From NCBI RefSeq assembly GCF_018417535.1, contig NZ_CP070977.1, positions 1,302,001 through 1,366,000 on the forward strand: a stretch of DNA of 64,000 nucleotides. The letters run 5' to 3'. A program made the translations under genes and the position numbers. Every line of letters begins with the position of its first letter. Within the stretch, counting starts at the first letter, position 1. This DNA is from Burkholderia pyrrocinia. Lineage in GTDB: Bacteria; Pseudomonadota; Gammaproteobacteria; Burkholderiales; Burkholderiaceae. The notes beneath the pieces were generated by a model, which ran no database searches, was not told where the DNA came from, and was given only the letters and a program-made list of their open reading frames with translations. Below, one piece after another: positions 1 to 8,323 of this stretch.

Positions 1-978
1 CGAATAGCGCACGCCGAGCGCGGCACGTGCGGCATCGGTCATCGCGATCATCTGCCGCGAATGGTCGTGCGTCATGATCGGGCTTTCGGTTTCGCCCGCG
101 CGCAGCAGGTCGCAGAAATGCGCGGTCTCGTAGTTCAGCCCGCCGCCGTCGACCGGCGCGTCGAGTTCGACGGTGCGCCCGTCCGCATAGCGGATCGTCG
201 CGCGCGCCGGGTTCCACCACTTCTCGTGAATCGTCACATGCCCGCCGGCCGCGGCGATCAGCGCGTCGCCGCGCCCCATCACGTCGAGCCCGCAAAAGAG
301 CTGCGCGATCCCGCCGTTCGCATGCAGGCTGTTCAGGCTCGCGAACATGTCGACGCCGGTCGCACCGACGCGGCCGAGCGTCTGCACGTCGAGCGCCGCG
401 CCGAGCCAGTCGACCGCGAGAAACGCCTCGTAGATCCCGATATCGAGCAGCGCGCCGCCCGCGCGATCGAGGCGATAGACGGAATGGTCACCGGGTACCG
501 ACGACGATGCGCACCCCGCGCGCACGAGCCGGATCTCGCCGATCGGATCGTCATGCAGGTGCGCGCGCAACTGACGGTACAGCGGAAAGAACGGCGGCTT
601 CATCGCTTCCATGAAGAGCCGCCCGGCGTCGCGTGCCGCACGCAGCACGGTGTCGAGTTGCGCCGCGTTCAGCGTCGCGGGTTTTTCGCACAGCACGGCC
701 TTGCCGGCGGCAAGCGCGGCCAGCGTGTACTGCGCGTGACTGTCATGGAGCGTCGCGATGTAGACGGCGTCGATATCGCTCGCGAGGAGCGCTTCGAGGC
801 TGGCCGCAGGCGTGCCGCCGCACGTCTCGCAAAAGGCCGCGGTCGCGTCGGCGCGGCGCGCCCAGGCGCCTGCGAGCGTGGCACCCGGTACGTGCGCGAG
901 GCTTTGCGCGAAGCGGCGCGCAATGCTGCCTGCGCCGACGATGCCGAAGCGCACCGGGCGATGGTCGTTGTCGTTCAT
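1..978 (-). CDS. Gfo/Idh/MocA-family oxidoreductase (3' end outside window)
   Basis: NAD(P)-dependent dehydrogenase-like protein, open for 326 codons from an ATG at 978 and running off the left edge. The N-terminus has the Rossmann fingerprint GIVGAGSIARRF at about residues 12-23. CEKPATLN follows near residue 95, the EKP signature that carries the conserved lysine in this family. The C-terminal alpha/beta part resembles dihydrodiol or sugar dehydrogenases. The substrate cannot be read from the sequence. A GntR/FCD repressor lies about 100 bp upstream in the same direction, so the two may form a small carbohydrate-catabolic unit under that repressor. The family call is firm; the reaction is unknown. 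Confidence 0.85.
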   Translation of the reverse strand, partial: MNDNDHRPVRFGIVGAGSIARRFAQSLAHVPGATLAGAWARRADATAAFCETCGGTPAASLEALLASDIDAVYIATLHDSHAQYTLAALAAGKAVLCEKPATLNAAQLDTVLRAARDAGRLFMEAMKPPFFPLYRQLRAHLHDDPIGEIRLVRAGCASSSVPGDHSVYRLDRAGGALLDIGIYEAFLAVDWLGAALDVQTLGRVGATGVDMFASLNSLHANGGIAQLFCGLDVMGRGDALIAAAGGHVTIHEKWWNPARATIRYADGRTVELDAPVDGGGLNYETAHFCDLLRAGETESPIMTHDHSRQMIAMTDAARAALGVRYS

Positions 979-1079
979 CCTGATCTTCCGTGTCGGTCGT
1001 ATGACGGTGGCCGGCACGCCGCCGGCCGACCGTCATGATAAACGGCTCGCCGGCACACGGATGAGCGACACGAGCAGCG

Positions 1080-1796
1080 TCAGGCTCGCACGGGAACGTC
1101 GACGGAGAAATCGCGCGAGATCTCGTCGGCGCTGAAATCGATCAGCGCGAGCGATGCCGCTTCGGCTTCGCGCGGATCGCGCCGCTCGATCGCGTCGACG
1201 ACACGCGCATGCGCCTTGACGGCGATTTCGTGTGCGCCCTCCTTCTTCACGACGCGCGGATTCACGAGGCGCACCGCACCGCGCACGATCGCCGCCATCT
1301 GCTGGAAGAACTGGTTGCCGCTCGCCTGCACGATCCGCGTGTGCAGCAACTCGTCCGCCGTGTCGTAGCCGGGATCGCCGGGCTGCAGCACCTTGAACGC
1401 ATCGAACGCTTCGCGAATGCCCGCGATGTCGGCCGCCGTCGCACGCACCGCCGCCTGCGCGGTCGCGCGCGGTTCGATCAGCATCCGGAATTCGATGACG
1501 TCGCGCATGAACTGCGGATCGGGTTTTGCCCGAAATCGCCAGCTCACGACATCTTCGTCGATCATCCGCCAGTCACGCATCGGCCGCACGCGCGTGCCGA
1601 CTTTCGGCCGCACGTCCAGCATGTCGCGCGCAAGCAACATCGACAGCGCTTCCCGCATCACGGTGCGACTCACATCGAACTCTTTCGATAGCACGTCTTG
1701 CGGCGGCAAGATGCCGCCGTACTTGTCTTCGACGATACCCGAGACAAGCCCATCCATCACTTTGGCGACCAGTGACCGGTCTTTGCCCTGCTCCAT
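1080..1796 (-). CDS. GntR-family transcriptional regulator, FCD (FadR) subfamily
   Basis: 238-aa repressor. The N-terminal winged helix (residues about 8-75) contains LSKEFDVSRTVMREALSML, a typical GntR recognition helix. The rest is an all-helical FCD ligand domain with the metal-binding type pattern (EFRMLIEP, LLHTRIVQ, AHARVVDAI). FCD regulators usually sense a sugar acid or another organic acid and control nearby catabolic genes. The next gene downstream on the same strand is a Gfo/Idh oxidoreductase, a plausible target. The sequence resembles DgoR-like regulators, but the effector is not established. Confidence 0.9.
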   Translation of the reverse strand: MEQGKDRSLVAKVMDGLVSGIVEDKYGGILPPQDVLSKEFDVSRTVMREALSMLLARDMLDVRPKVGTRVRPMRDWRMIDEDVVSWRFRAKPDPQFMRDVIEFRMLIEPRATAQAAVRATAADIAGIREAFDAFKVLQPGDPGYDTADELLHTRIVQASGNQFFQQMAAIVRGAVRLVNPRVVKKEGAHEIAVKAHARVVDAIERRDPREAEAASLALIDFSADEISRDFSVDVPVRA

Positions 1797-1864
1797 GACA
1801 CCTCCCCGTGCGTCGATTTGCGAACACCTGCTCCGCAGTTCCGCCGGCCCTGGTTACTACTGTT

Positions 1865-1879
1865 CTTATGATCTATAAG
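1865..1879. promoter_or_regulatory. possible GntR operator (short inverted repeat)
   Basis: CTTAT-GATCT-ATAAG, 5-bp arms, about 70 bp upstream of the GntR start in an AT-rich patch. The position fits autoregulation. The arms are short, so chance is possible. Confidence 0.3.
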
Positions 1880-1963
1880 TTGATGAGTTCGAGGATATTT
1901 CGCTATCTGGTAAACACCTGACAGGGTTATCCCTCTTTTTGTCGGGGTGATTTATAAGGCTTC

Positions 1964-2002
1964 AAAAAAGGCCCGGGAAGCGCGCTGCGCCTGCCGGGCC
2001 TT
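1964..2002 (-). terminator. rho-independent terminator of rpiA
   Basis: On the minus strand AAGGCCCGG pairs with CCGGGCCTT (9 bp, plus-strand arms 1968-1976 and 1994-2002) and is followed by a run of T (1964-1969). It lies about 85 bp past the rpiA stop. Confidence 0.8.
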
Positions 2003-2086
2003 GAATTCCACAAGATTTAACCATGCAATCCATTACAGTCGACATACAGTCGACATCGTGCCGCTACGGACTGCTTTTCATTTCTT

Positions 2087-2782
2087 TCAATTAGCCGAAT
2101 AAACGATCGTTTCAACGCCGTTTTCCGTGCCGAGCAAGCACAGGTTCGCACCGCGCCCGGCAAACAGCCCGACCGTCACGACGCCCGGCCAGGCATTCAC
2201 CTGCGCTTCGAAGCCGCGCGGATCGGCGATCTGCAGCCCCTTCACGTCGATGATCTCGTTGCCGTTGTCGGTGATGTACGGTGCGCCGTCCTTCGTCACG
2301 CGCAGCACCGGCACGCCGCCGAGCGCGGTCACGCGCCGGCCGATCGCCGTGCGCGCCATCGGCACGACCTCGATCGGCAGCGGGAACGCGCCGAGCACCG
2401 GCACGCGCTTGCTGGCATCGGCGATGCAGACGAACGTGTCGGCCACCGACGCGACGATCTTCTCGCGCGTCAGCGCGCCGCCGCCGCCCTTGATCATCGC
2501 GCCGCTCGCGTCGATCTCGTCGGCGCCGTCGACGTACACCTGCAGCGAGTCGACCTCGTTCAGGTCGAACACCTTGATGCCGTGCGATTTCAGGCGTTCG
2601 GTCGTGGCGACGGAGCTCGACACGGCGCCGCGATAGCGCGACTTGACGACGGCGAGCGCGTCGATGAAGCAGTTGGCGGTCGAGCCGGTGCCGACGCCGA
2701 TCACGGCGCCTTCCGGCACGTTCTGGATCACGTAATCGGCGGCGGCCTGGCCGACGAGGCGTTTGAGTTCGTCTTGAGTCAT
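2087..2782 (-). CDS. rpiA: ribose-5-phosphate isomerase A
   Basis: 231-aa enzyme of the non-oxidative pentose phosphate pathway interconverting ribose 5-phosphate and ribulose 5-phosphate in the cytoplasm. Family blocks are all present: [17 protein letters not shown] (phosphate loop), VDGADEID (catalytic Asp/Asp), [14 protein letters not shown] (catalytic Glu/Lys region) and TDNGNEIID. The start was taken at MTQDELKR, the usual N-terminus for this family; the open frame continues upstream to 3196 only as non-coding read-through over the amidase gene. A terminator with a T run follows the gene. Confidence 0.97.
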   Translation of the reverse strand: MTQDELKRLVGQAAADYVIQNVPEGAVIGVGTGSTANCFIDALAVVKSRYRGAVSSSVATTERLKSHGIKVFDLNEVDSLQVYVDGADEIDASGAMIKGGGGALTREKIVASVADTFVCIADASKRVPVLGAFPLPIEVVPMARTAIGRRVTALGGVPVLRVTKDGAPYITDNGNEIIDVKGLQIADPRGFEAQVNAWPGVVTVGLFAGRGANLCLLGTENGVETIVYSAN

Positions 2783-2873
2783 GGAGTGGTCGTGCTGCGG
2801 GATTGCGGAAAACCGCCAGTTTACCGGACTCGGATGACGGCCCGCGTTTTTCGGCGCGCGGTGCGCCGAGCGT

Positions 2874-3746
2874 TCAGGGTGCACCCGCCGCAGGCGCGTT
2901 GTCTGCCGGTTGCGTGCCGGGGAAGTACTTGTCGAGCAATGCCTGCGCGATCGCGTCGCTTTCGGCATCCGGATTGCCCGCATAGTCGGACGGCCGGAAA
3001 TGCATCTGGAACGCCGCGAATACGCGCCGCGTGCGAGCGTCGAGCACGCCGTCGGTCGGCACGTCGTAGCCGTAACGCGCGAGCTTGAGCTGCAGTTCGC
3101 GCACATCGACCAGTGCGTGCGGATCTCGACCGCCGAGCCGCGTGGCCACGGTTGCATCGTCCGGCCATGCACCGACACCGACCTGTGCAAGCGCATGCCA
3201 CGGGAACAGCGGCCCGGGATCGATCTTGCGTTGCGGGGCGATGTCGCTGTGCCCGACCACGCGCGTCGGCGGGATCGCGTAGCGTGCGACGATGTCCTTC
3301 GACAGACGGGTCAGTGCTTCGACCTGTTCGGGCGGATACGGCTGCCAGGTGCGATTCTGCGGATCGAGCGGGCCGCGGTTCACGTTCTCGATGCCGATCG
3401 ACGCCGCGTTCAGTTCGGTCGTGCCCTGCCACTCGCTGACGCCCGCATGCCATGCGCGTTCCGATTCCGGAACGAGCTGGTAGACGACGGGCATCCCGTC
3501 TTCGATGCGCGGCTGCGGCGGCACGACGTAATGCACGCTGACCGAATCGCCCGTCAGCGTGCGCAGCGACTTCGCTTCGTCGCTTTCGGTGTAATGCATC
3601 ACGAGAAAGCGGATCCGCGAATCGGCACCGCGCGCTTGCAGGCTCGTGTCGGCGTAGTAGGTGCCGCGTTCGACGAGCGACGGCGACGTGCAGGCAGCCA
3701 GCAGGCATAACACGGCGCATGATGCGCCGAGGCGAAACGGGGTCAT
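2874..3746 (-). CDS. amiD: AmiD-like N-acetylmuramoyl-L-alanine amidase lipoprotein
   Basis: 290-aa predicted outer-membrane lipoprotein that cleaves the amide between MurNAc and the stem peptide. The start chosen at 3746 (MTPFRLG) gives a lipoprotein signal with lipobox LAAC, Cys at residue 19; an ATG 33 bases further upstream is less suitable. The amidase_2 fold shows the zinc-site pattern: MHYTES, then [10 protein letters not shown], then [23 protein letters not shown]-terminal helical segment (about 195-265) with [20 protein letters not shown] is a peptidoglycan-binding (PG_binding_1) repeat. This matches AmiD architecture. It lies just upstream of rpiA, with no functional link evident. 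Confidence 0.9.
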   Translation of the reverse strand: MTPFRLGASCAVLCLLAACTSPSLVERGTYYADTSLQARGADSRIRFLVMHYTESDEAKSLRTLTGDSVSVHYVVPPQPRIEDGMPVVYQLVPESERAWHAGVSEWQGTTELNAASIGIENVNRGPLDPQNRTWQPYPPEQVEALTRLSKDIVARYAIPPTRVVGHSDIAPQRKIDPGPLFPWHALAQVGVGAWPDDATVATRLGGRDPHALVDVRELQLKLARYGYDVPTDGVLDARTRRVFAAFQMHFRPSDYAGNPDAESDAIAQALLDKYFPGTQPADNAPAAGAP

Positions 3747-3843
3747 CGGTCGCGAGTTCCGGAGAACCGCGTGCCGCATCGCAGCGCGGCACGCGTCGTT
3801 CGGGTCATCCCGGGCCCGCGCACATCGCGCGAGACGGGTTGCG

Positions 3844-4587
3844 TCAGCCCTTCACGCGCCGCTGGCGCACGGCTTCGTACAGACACACGCCGCTTGCGAC
3901 CGACACGTTCAGGCTTTCCACGCTGCCGGCCATCGGGATGCTCATCACGTCGTCGCAGGTGTCGCGCGTGAGCCGGCGCATGCCTTCGCCTTCCGCGCCC
4001 ATCACGAGCGCGACGGGGCCGTCGAGCTTCGTGTCGTAGAGCGTCGCCGACGCCTCGTCCGACGTGCCGATGATCCACACGCCGGCCTCCTTCAGCTCGC
4101 GCAGCGCGCGCGCGAGGTTCGTCACCGTGATGTACGGGACCGTATCGGCCGCGCCGCTCGCCACCTTGGCCGCGGTCGCGTTCAGGCCGACCGCACGGTC
4201 GCGCGGCGCGATCACCGCGTGCGCGCCGGCCGAATCGGCAACGCGCAGGCACGCGCCGAGGTTGTGCGGATCGGTGACGCCGTCGAGCACAAGCAGCAGC
4301 GCGGGGCCCTGGATGCCGTCGAGCAGCTCGGACAGGTTCTGCGCGAGCGGCACGTCCTCGACACGCGCGACGACGCCCTGGTGACGCTCGGTATGGGCGA
4401 GGCCCCACAGGCGCGTTTCGTCGGCCGCGATCAGCCGCACGCCCGCTTCCTTCGCGGTATGCAGGAAGTCCTGCATGCGGCGGTCGCGGCGCGTCTGGTC
4501 GTACAGCACCTCCGCAACCGTCGATGCATCGTGCCGCAAACGTGCGGTCACCGCATGAAAACCGTAAAGAACCTTCAGACGTGACAT
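3844..4587 (-). CDS. rlmB: 23S rRNA (guanosine-2251-2'-O)-methyltransferase RlmB
   Basis: 247-aa SPOUT (TrmH-type) methyltransferase that 2'-O-methylates G2251 in the peptidyl-transferase P loop. The N-terminal substrate-binding domain (about 1-75) begins [14 protein letters not shown]. The knotted catalytic domain carries motif 1 [20 protein letters not shown], motif 2 [13 protein letters not shown] and motif 3 [22 protein letters not shown], which form the SAM-binding knot. It lies directly downstream of rnr, a very common pairing in proteobacteria. Confidence 0.96.
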   Translation of the reverse strand: MSRLKVLYGFHAVTARLRHDASTVAEVLYDQTRRDRRMQDFLHTAKEAGVRLIAADETRLWGLAHTERHQGVVARVEDVPLAQNLSELLDGIQGPALLLVLDGVTDPHNLGACLRVADSAGAHAVIAPRDRAVGLNATAAKVASGAADTVPYITVTNLARALRELKEAGVWIIGTSDEASATLYDTKLDGPVALVMGAEGEGMRRLTRDTCDDVMSIPMAGSVESLNVSVASGVCLYEAVRQRRVKG

Positions 4588-4657
4588 GACTGGAACAACC
4601 TTCGATCAAACGTGCGGCCGCGCGACGCGCGCAGCCGCGATCCATGGAAAAGGAAAG

Positions 4658-4692
4658 CGCCGCGTAGCCGGCCGATGACCGGTGACGCGGCG
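4658..4692 (-). terminator. hairpin between rnr and rlmB
   Basis: CGCCGCGT (4658-4665) pairs with ACGCGGCG (4685-4692), with an inner CCGG/CCGG pair. On the minus strand it is followed by a CTTTCCTTTT tract. It may attenuate or terminate rnr transcripts before rlmB. Confidence 0.45.
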
Positions 4693-4735
4693 TCTCTCGA
4701 TACTGCAGGGCGTGCGCATGCGCCGCCCCGAACGC

Positions 4736-7225
4736 TCAATACTTCTTGCGGGCGCGCGGCTTTTTCGCGGTCGGTTTCGCCGCCGCACCGCCAGTGCCAC
4801 CGCCGCCGCCCTTCTTCTTCGCGGCGGCACGCGCGGCATGCGCTTCCTTCACCGCGACGCTCGGCGCGCTCGCGGCCTTCTTGCGACGCGGTGCGAACTC
4901 CTCCGCCTGCGGCAGCGCGCGTACGCGCGGGCCGTTGCGATCGGCACCGGCACCGGCACCCGCGGCAGCCGGCGCGGGCGACGGACGCGGCGCCTTCACC
5001 GGCGTATCGCGCACGAGGCGGAAATCGATCTTGCGCGCGTCGAGATCGACACGGCTCACCTGCACGCGCACGCGGTCCGACAGCCGATAGCGGATGCCCG
5101 TCCGTTCGCCGCGCAGTTCGTTCTTGATCTCGTCGTACTGGAAGTAGTCCGAGCCGAGTTCGGTGACGTGCACGAGCCCTTCGATGAACAGCGTGTCGAG
5201 CTGCACGAAGATGCCGAACGACGTGACGCCGTTCACCATCCCGCCGTACTCCTCGCCGAGCTTGTCGCGCATGAAGTAGCACTTGAGCCATGCCTCGACG
5301 TCGCGCGACGCTTCGTCCGCACGCCGCTCGTTCGCCGAGCAGTGCAGGCCGAGCTCTTCCCAGATCGCCGTGTTCGGGCGCGAGCGGCCGCGCGCTTCGT
5401 CGTCGGCCTGCTGCATCGCGCGGGCACGCGGCGACAGCGCGGTGTTCAGCTCGAAGCCCTCCGGCGCCTTCGGCACGTACTTCTTGCCGGACAGGATCGC
5501 GTAGATCGCGCGGTGCGTGAGCAGGTCGGGATAACGACGGATCGGGCTCGTGAAGTGCGCGTACGCCTCGTACGCGAGACCGAAGTGGCCGATGTTGTCC
5601 GGGCTGTAGACGGCCTGCTGCATCGAACGCAGCAGCATCGGCTGCAGCATCTGCGCGTCGGGCCGGTCGCGGATCTGCGCCATCAGCGCCGCGTAGTCGC
5701 TCGCATGCGGCTTGTCGCCGCCGCCGAGCGACAGGCCCATGCCGCGCAGGAACGCGCGCAGGTTCTCGAGCTTCTCCGGCGTCGGCCCCGCGTGCACGCG
5801 GTACAGGCCCGGATGCTTGTTGCGCTTCAGGAAGTCGGCCGCGCAGACGTTCGCGGCCAGCATGCATTCCTCGATCAGCTTGTGCGCATCGTTGCGCTGG
5901 CGCGGCACGATCTGCTCGATCTTGCCTTGCGAGTTGCAGACGATGTAGGTCTCGGTCGTATCGAAGTCAATCGCGCCGCGCTTCTGCCGTGCGGCGAACA
6001 GCGACTTGTAGACGCCGTACAGGTTCTGCAGGTGCGGCAGCAGGTCCGCTCGGCGCGCAGCCTCCGGCCCCTTCGTATTCGACAGCACGGCCGCGACTTC
6101 GGTGTACGTGAGGCGCGCGGCCGAATGGATCACGGCCGGATAGAACTGGTACGCCTTGATCTCGCCGCGCGCGGTGATCACCATGTCGCACGCGAGCACG
6201 CAGCGGTCGACCTGCGGGTTCAGCGAGCACAGGCCGTTCGACAGCTTCTCCGGCAGCATCGGGATCACGCGGCGCGGGAAATACACCGACGTGCTGCGCT
6301 CGAGTGCATCGGCATCGAGCCCGTTGCCCGGCTGTACGTAGTACGACACGTCGGCGATCGCGACGATCAGCCGGAAGCCGTCGCCGCGGCCGACCTTGAC
6401 CGGCTCGCAGTAGACGGCGTCGTCGAAGTCGCGTGCGTCTTCGCCGTCGATCGTCACGAGCGGTACGTCGCGCAGGTCGACGCGGAAACGCAGGTCGGCC
6501 GGCCGCACCTTGTCGGGCAGCGCGGCGGCTTCGTCGAGCGCCGGCTGACTGAATTCATGCGGCACGCCGTACTTGCGCACCGCGATTTCGATTTCCATGC
6601 CCGGATCGTCGATGTCGCCGAGCACTTCGACGACACGGCCGAGCGGCTGCGAATGACGGCTCGGGAAATCGGTCAGCTCGACGACGACGACCTGCCCGAC
6701 CTTCGCCTTCTTCACGTTCTGCGTGATCAGGATGTCGTGGCCGATGCGCTTGTCTTCCGGCGCGACGATCAGCGCACCGTTCTCGTTGAGCAGGCGGCCG
6801 ATCACGCGCTTGTTCGCGCGCTCGGTGACTTCGACGACATGCCCTTCCGGTCGGCCGCGGCGATCGTAGCCGACGATCCGCGCGAGCACGCGATCGTTGT
6901 GCATCACCTTCTGCATTTCGCCGTTCGGCAGGAACAGGTCGTCCTGACCGTCGTCGCGGATCACGAACCCGTAGCCGTCGCGATGCCCCTGCACGCGCCC
7001 CGCGACGAAGTTCGACGGATGCGTCAACTGGTAGTGGCCGCGCTTGTCGAGGCGGATCTGGCCGTCGCGTTCCATCGCGGCGACACGCCGGAAGAACCCT
7101 TCGCGCTCCTGACGCTTGATCGACAGTGCTTCGGCGATGTCGTTGGCAGCCAGCGACGCGTCGCTCGTACGCAGCACGCCGAGAATTTCTTCACGGCTCG
7201 GAATGGGGTACGGATATTTGCTCAA
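4736..7225 (-). CDS. rnr: ribonuclease R
   Basis: 829-aa 3'-5' processive exoribonuclease that degrades structured RNA. Order: N-terminal helix-turn-helix region (EEILGVLRTSDASLAANDIAEAL), cold-shock domains (for example GRVQGHRDGYGFVIRDDG and FLPNGEMQKVMHNDRV), the RNB catalytic domain with the acidic cluster TIDGEDARDFDDAVYCE, then an S1 domain (MVNGVTSFGIFVQLDTLFIEGLVHV) and a Lys/Ala-rich basic tail (KKPRARKKY). Length is typical for RNase R. The long plus-strand open frame opposite it (4682-7261) is a high-GC shadow. Confidence 0.96.
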   Translation of the reverse strand: MSKYPYPIPSREEILGVLRTSDASLAANDIAEALSIKRQEREGFFRRVAAMERDGQIRLDKRGHYQLTHPSNFVAGRVQGHRDGYGFVIRDDGQDDLFLPNGEMQKVMHNDRVLARIVGYDRRGRPEGHVVEVTERANKRVIGRLLNENGALIVAPEDKRIGHDILITQNVKKAKVGQVVVVELTDFPSRHSQPLGRVVEVLGDIDDPGMEIEIAVRKYGVPHEFSQPALDEAAALPDKVRPADLRFRVDLRDVPLVTIDGEDARDFDDAVYCEPVKVGRGDGFRLIVAIADVSYYVQPGNGLDADALERSTSVYFPRRVIPMLPEKLSNGLCSLNPQVDRCVLACDMVITARGEIKAYQFYPAVIHSAARLTYTEVAAVLSNTKGPEAARRADLLPHLQNLYGVYKSLFAARQKRGAIDFDTTETYIVCNSQGKIEQIVPRQRNDAHKLIEECMLAANVCAADFLKRNKHPGLYRVHAGPTPEKLENLRAFLRGMGLSLGGGDKPHASDYAALMAQIRDRPDAQMLQPMLLRSMQQAVYSPDNIGHFGLAYEAYAHFTSPIRRYPDLLTHRAIYAILSGKKYVPKAPEGFELNTALSPRARAMQQADDEARGRSRPNTAIWEELGLHCSANERRADEASRDVEAWLKCYFMRDKLGEEYGGMVNGVTSFGIFVQLDTLFIEGLVHVTELGSDYFQYDEIKNELRGERTGIRYRLSDRVRVQVSRVDLDARKIDFRLVRDTPVKAPRPSPAPAAAGAGAGADRNGPRVRALPQAEEFAPRRKKAASAPSVAVKEAHAARAAAKKKGGGGGTGGAAAKPTAKKPRARKKY

Positions 7226-7410
7226 GGGTTTGTCGATGATTGTTCTCGTTGCGTTGACTGATGGTGCACGGCATCAACATAGAGGTGTCCGTCAGACAGT
7301 TCTATATTGACGGCGGCGAGTCATTCTATCACCGGCCTGTGTCGCCAAATAACGGGAATGCCGCGGGCCGGCGCGACGGCGGCCGGTTTGCGATGCATCG
7401 CAAAAAAGTG

Positions 7411-7438
7411 TTGACACGAAAAATTGGGGCGCTATAAT
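7411..7438 (+). promoter_or_regulatory. sigma-70 promoter of tRNA-Leu copy A
   Basis: Perfect -35 TTGACA (7411-7416), 16-bp spacer, perfect -10 TATAAT (7433-7438). The tRNA G1 is 37 bases past the -10. Confidence 0.9.
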
Positions 7439-7474
7439 TTCGCTTCTTTGCAGCAAGCAGCTACTGCAAAACGT

Positions 7475-7561
7475 GCCCAGGTGGCGGAATTGGTAGACGC
7501 ACTAGGTTCAGGTCCTAGCGGTGGCAACATCGTGGAGGTTCGAGTCCTCTCCTGGGCACCA
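7475..7561 (+). tRNA. leu tRNA: tRNA-Leu (anticodon CAG), copy A
   Basis: 87 nt with encoded CCA. Acceptor stem GCCCAGG/CCTGGGC, anticodon stem CTAGG/CCTAG enclosing loop TTCAGGT (anticodon CAG, reading CUG), a long class-II variable arm (GGTGGCAACATCG) and T-arm GAGG-TTCGAGT-CCTC. CUG is the dominant Leu codon at this GC content. Identical over its whole length to the copies at 11357 and 12788. Confidence 0.97.
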
Positions 7562-7571
7562 TCTGTTTTCT

Positions 7572-7601
7572 AAAAAAGGTCGGCTTCTGCCGGCCTTTTT
7601 T
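7572..7601 (+). terminator. terminator A1 after tRNA-Leu copy A
   Basis: GGTCGGC-TTCT-GCCGGCC stem (one G-T pair) flanked by A and T runs, 10 nt after the tRNA CCA. The same terminator is repeated after the downstream palindromic element and in the other two loci. Confidence 0.9.
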
Positions 7602-7609
7602 CATTTCAA

Positions 7610-7716
7610 GCCCAGGAAGCAAAGCGCCTGCGCGCTTTGCGTGAGGACTCGAAAGGCTGCGCTTGCAAGCGCAGCCGGGGTCGCGCATGTGTGACCGAGT
7701 CCTCTCCTGGGCACCA
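7610..7716 (+). repeat. 107-nt tRNA-like palindromic element, copy A
   Basis: Starts GCCCAGGA and ends TCCTGGGCACCA, the same acceptor ends as the preceding tRNA-Leu; the last 21 nt are an exact copy of the tRNA 3' end from the T loop to CCA. Inside are GAGGACTCG, the inverse of CGAGTCCTC; a 9-bp hairpin GCAAAGCGC-CTGC-GCGCTTTGC; and a 10-bp hairpin GGCTGCGCTT-GC-AAGCGCAGCC. The whole can fold as a branched RNA closed by an acceptor-like stem. No tRNA anticodon arm is left, so it is not a functional tRNA. Function unknown. Confidence 0.8.
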
Positions 7717-7725
7717 TCTGTTTTC

Positions 7726-7757
7726 TAAAAAAGGTCGGCTTCTAGCCGGCCTTTTTT
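7726..7757 (+). terminator. terminator A2, duplicate of A1
   Basis: GGTCGGC-TTCTA-GCCGGCC with T6. It follows the tRNA-like element exactly as A1 follows the tRNA, at a period of about 155 bp. Confidence 0.85.
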
Positions 7758-7765
7758 CATTTCAA

Positions 7766-7783
7766 GCCCAGGAAGCAAAGCGC
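7766..7783 (+). repeat. truncated further copy of the tRNA-like element
   Basis: GCCCAGGAAGCAAAGCGC matches the first 18 nt of the 107-nt element, then identity stops 4 nt before the marR stop codon. This looks like a recombination or insertion junction. Confidence 0.7.
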
Positions 7784-7786
7784 GGC

Positions 7787-8224
7787 TTACTCGCCGATGA
7801 ACTTGCGCAGCAACCGGCACAGCTCGTCGAACTCGGCCTTCGTAAATTTCCGCAAGCGGGCATTGAGCACCTTCGGTGCGATCTCCGGAATCTGCGCGGC
7901 AACCGCCTGCCCCGCTTCCGTCAACGCGAGGTTCACGACTCGCCGATCGCTCATGCTGCGCGAACGCTCGACGAGCCCCTTGCTCTCCAGCTTGTCGAGC
8001 AGGCGCGTCATCAACCCCGTGTCGACCCCGAGCAACTTCGACAACTCGAAAGGCGTCGTCGCGCTGCCGATCCGTATCGACAGCAGGACGCCCATCTGCT
8101 GCGTCGTGATGTCGAGATCCTTCAAGGCCGCATCCATCTCGGACGCGACCAGGTTACGCGCCTTCGCGAGCGCAAACCCCACACTCTCGGTGTGCAGGAA
8201 ATTCTTCGGCGTGTAGTGTTCCAT
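7787..8224 (-). CDS. MarR-family transcriptional regulator
   Basis: 145-aa winged-helix repressor. Start taken at 8224 (MEHYTPKNF); the frame continues 12 codons upstream without a good ribosome site. The MarR core includes PFELSKLLGVDTGLMTRLLDKLESKGLVERSRSMSDRRVVNLALTEAG, recognition helix followed by the beta wing with the DRR signature. The gene lies 100 bp downstream of a DHA2-type exporter on the same strand and very likely represses it. It is a distant paralogue of the MarR at 59358, which also sits with an EmrB exporter. Confidence 0.92.
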   Translation of the reverse strand: MEHYTPKNFLHTESVGFALAKARNLVASEMDAALKDLDITTQQMGVLLSIRIGSATTPFELSKLLGVDTGLMTRLLDKLESKGLVERSRSMSDRRVVNLALTEAGQAVAAQIPEIAPKVLNARLRKFTKAEFDELCRLLRKFIGE

Positions 8225-8242
8225 CGTGCTGGCTGAATCGCA

Positions 8243-8262
8243 TATTGTTGACGCACACAATA
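8243..8262. promoter_or_regulatory. candidate MarR operator upstream of marR
   Basis: TATTGT-(8 nt)-ACAATA, 6-bp perfect arms, 19 bp upstream of the marR start in an AT-rich stretch. Confidence 0.45.
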
Positions 8263-8323
8263 ATTGCGATATCAGGATTTTTCAAGACGCGTCGATCCCG
8301 CACGCGAGCCGTCCCGCACCGGC

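Noticed and set aside
4682..7261. 859-codon plus-strand frame opposite rnr
   Set aside because: Arg/Val/His-rich high-GC shadow with no domain; RNase R on the other strand is unmistakable.
7541..7716. tRNA 3'-end duplication as an attL/attR pair of an integrated element
   Set aside because: The repeat ends are only about 155 bp apart, the terminator is duplicated too, and no integrase gene is present in the window.
7610..7716. CRISPR-like array or second functional tRNA
   Set aside because: No regular short repeat-spacer series, and no anticodon or D arm inside the element.
7637..8236. 199-codon plus-strand frame starting inside the palindromic element, also seen at 11519 and 12794
   Set aside because: The shared N-terminal peptide is only the translation of the repeated tRNA-like element and terminator, and the rest runs antisense to marR or into unique non-coding DNA.
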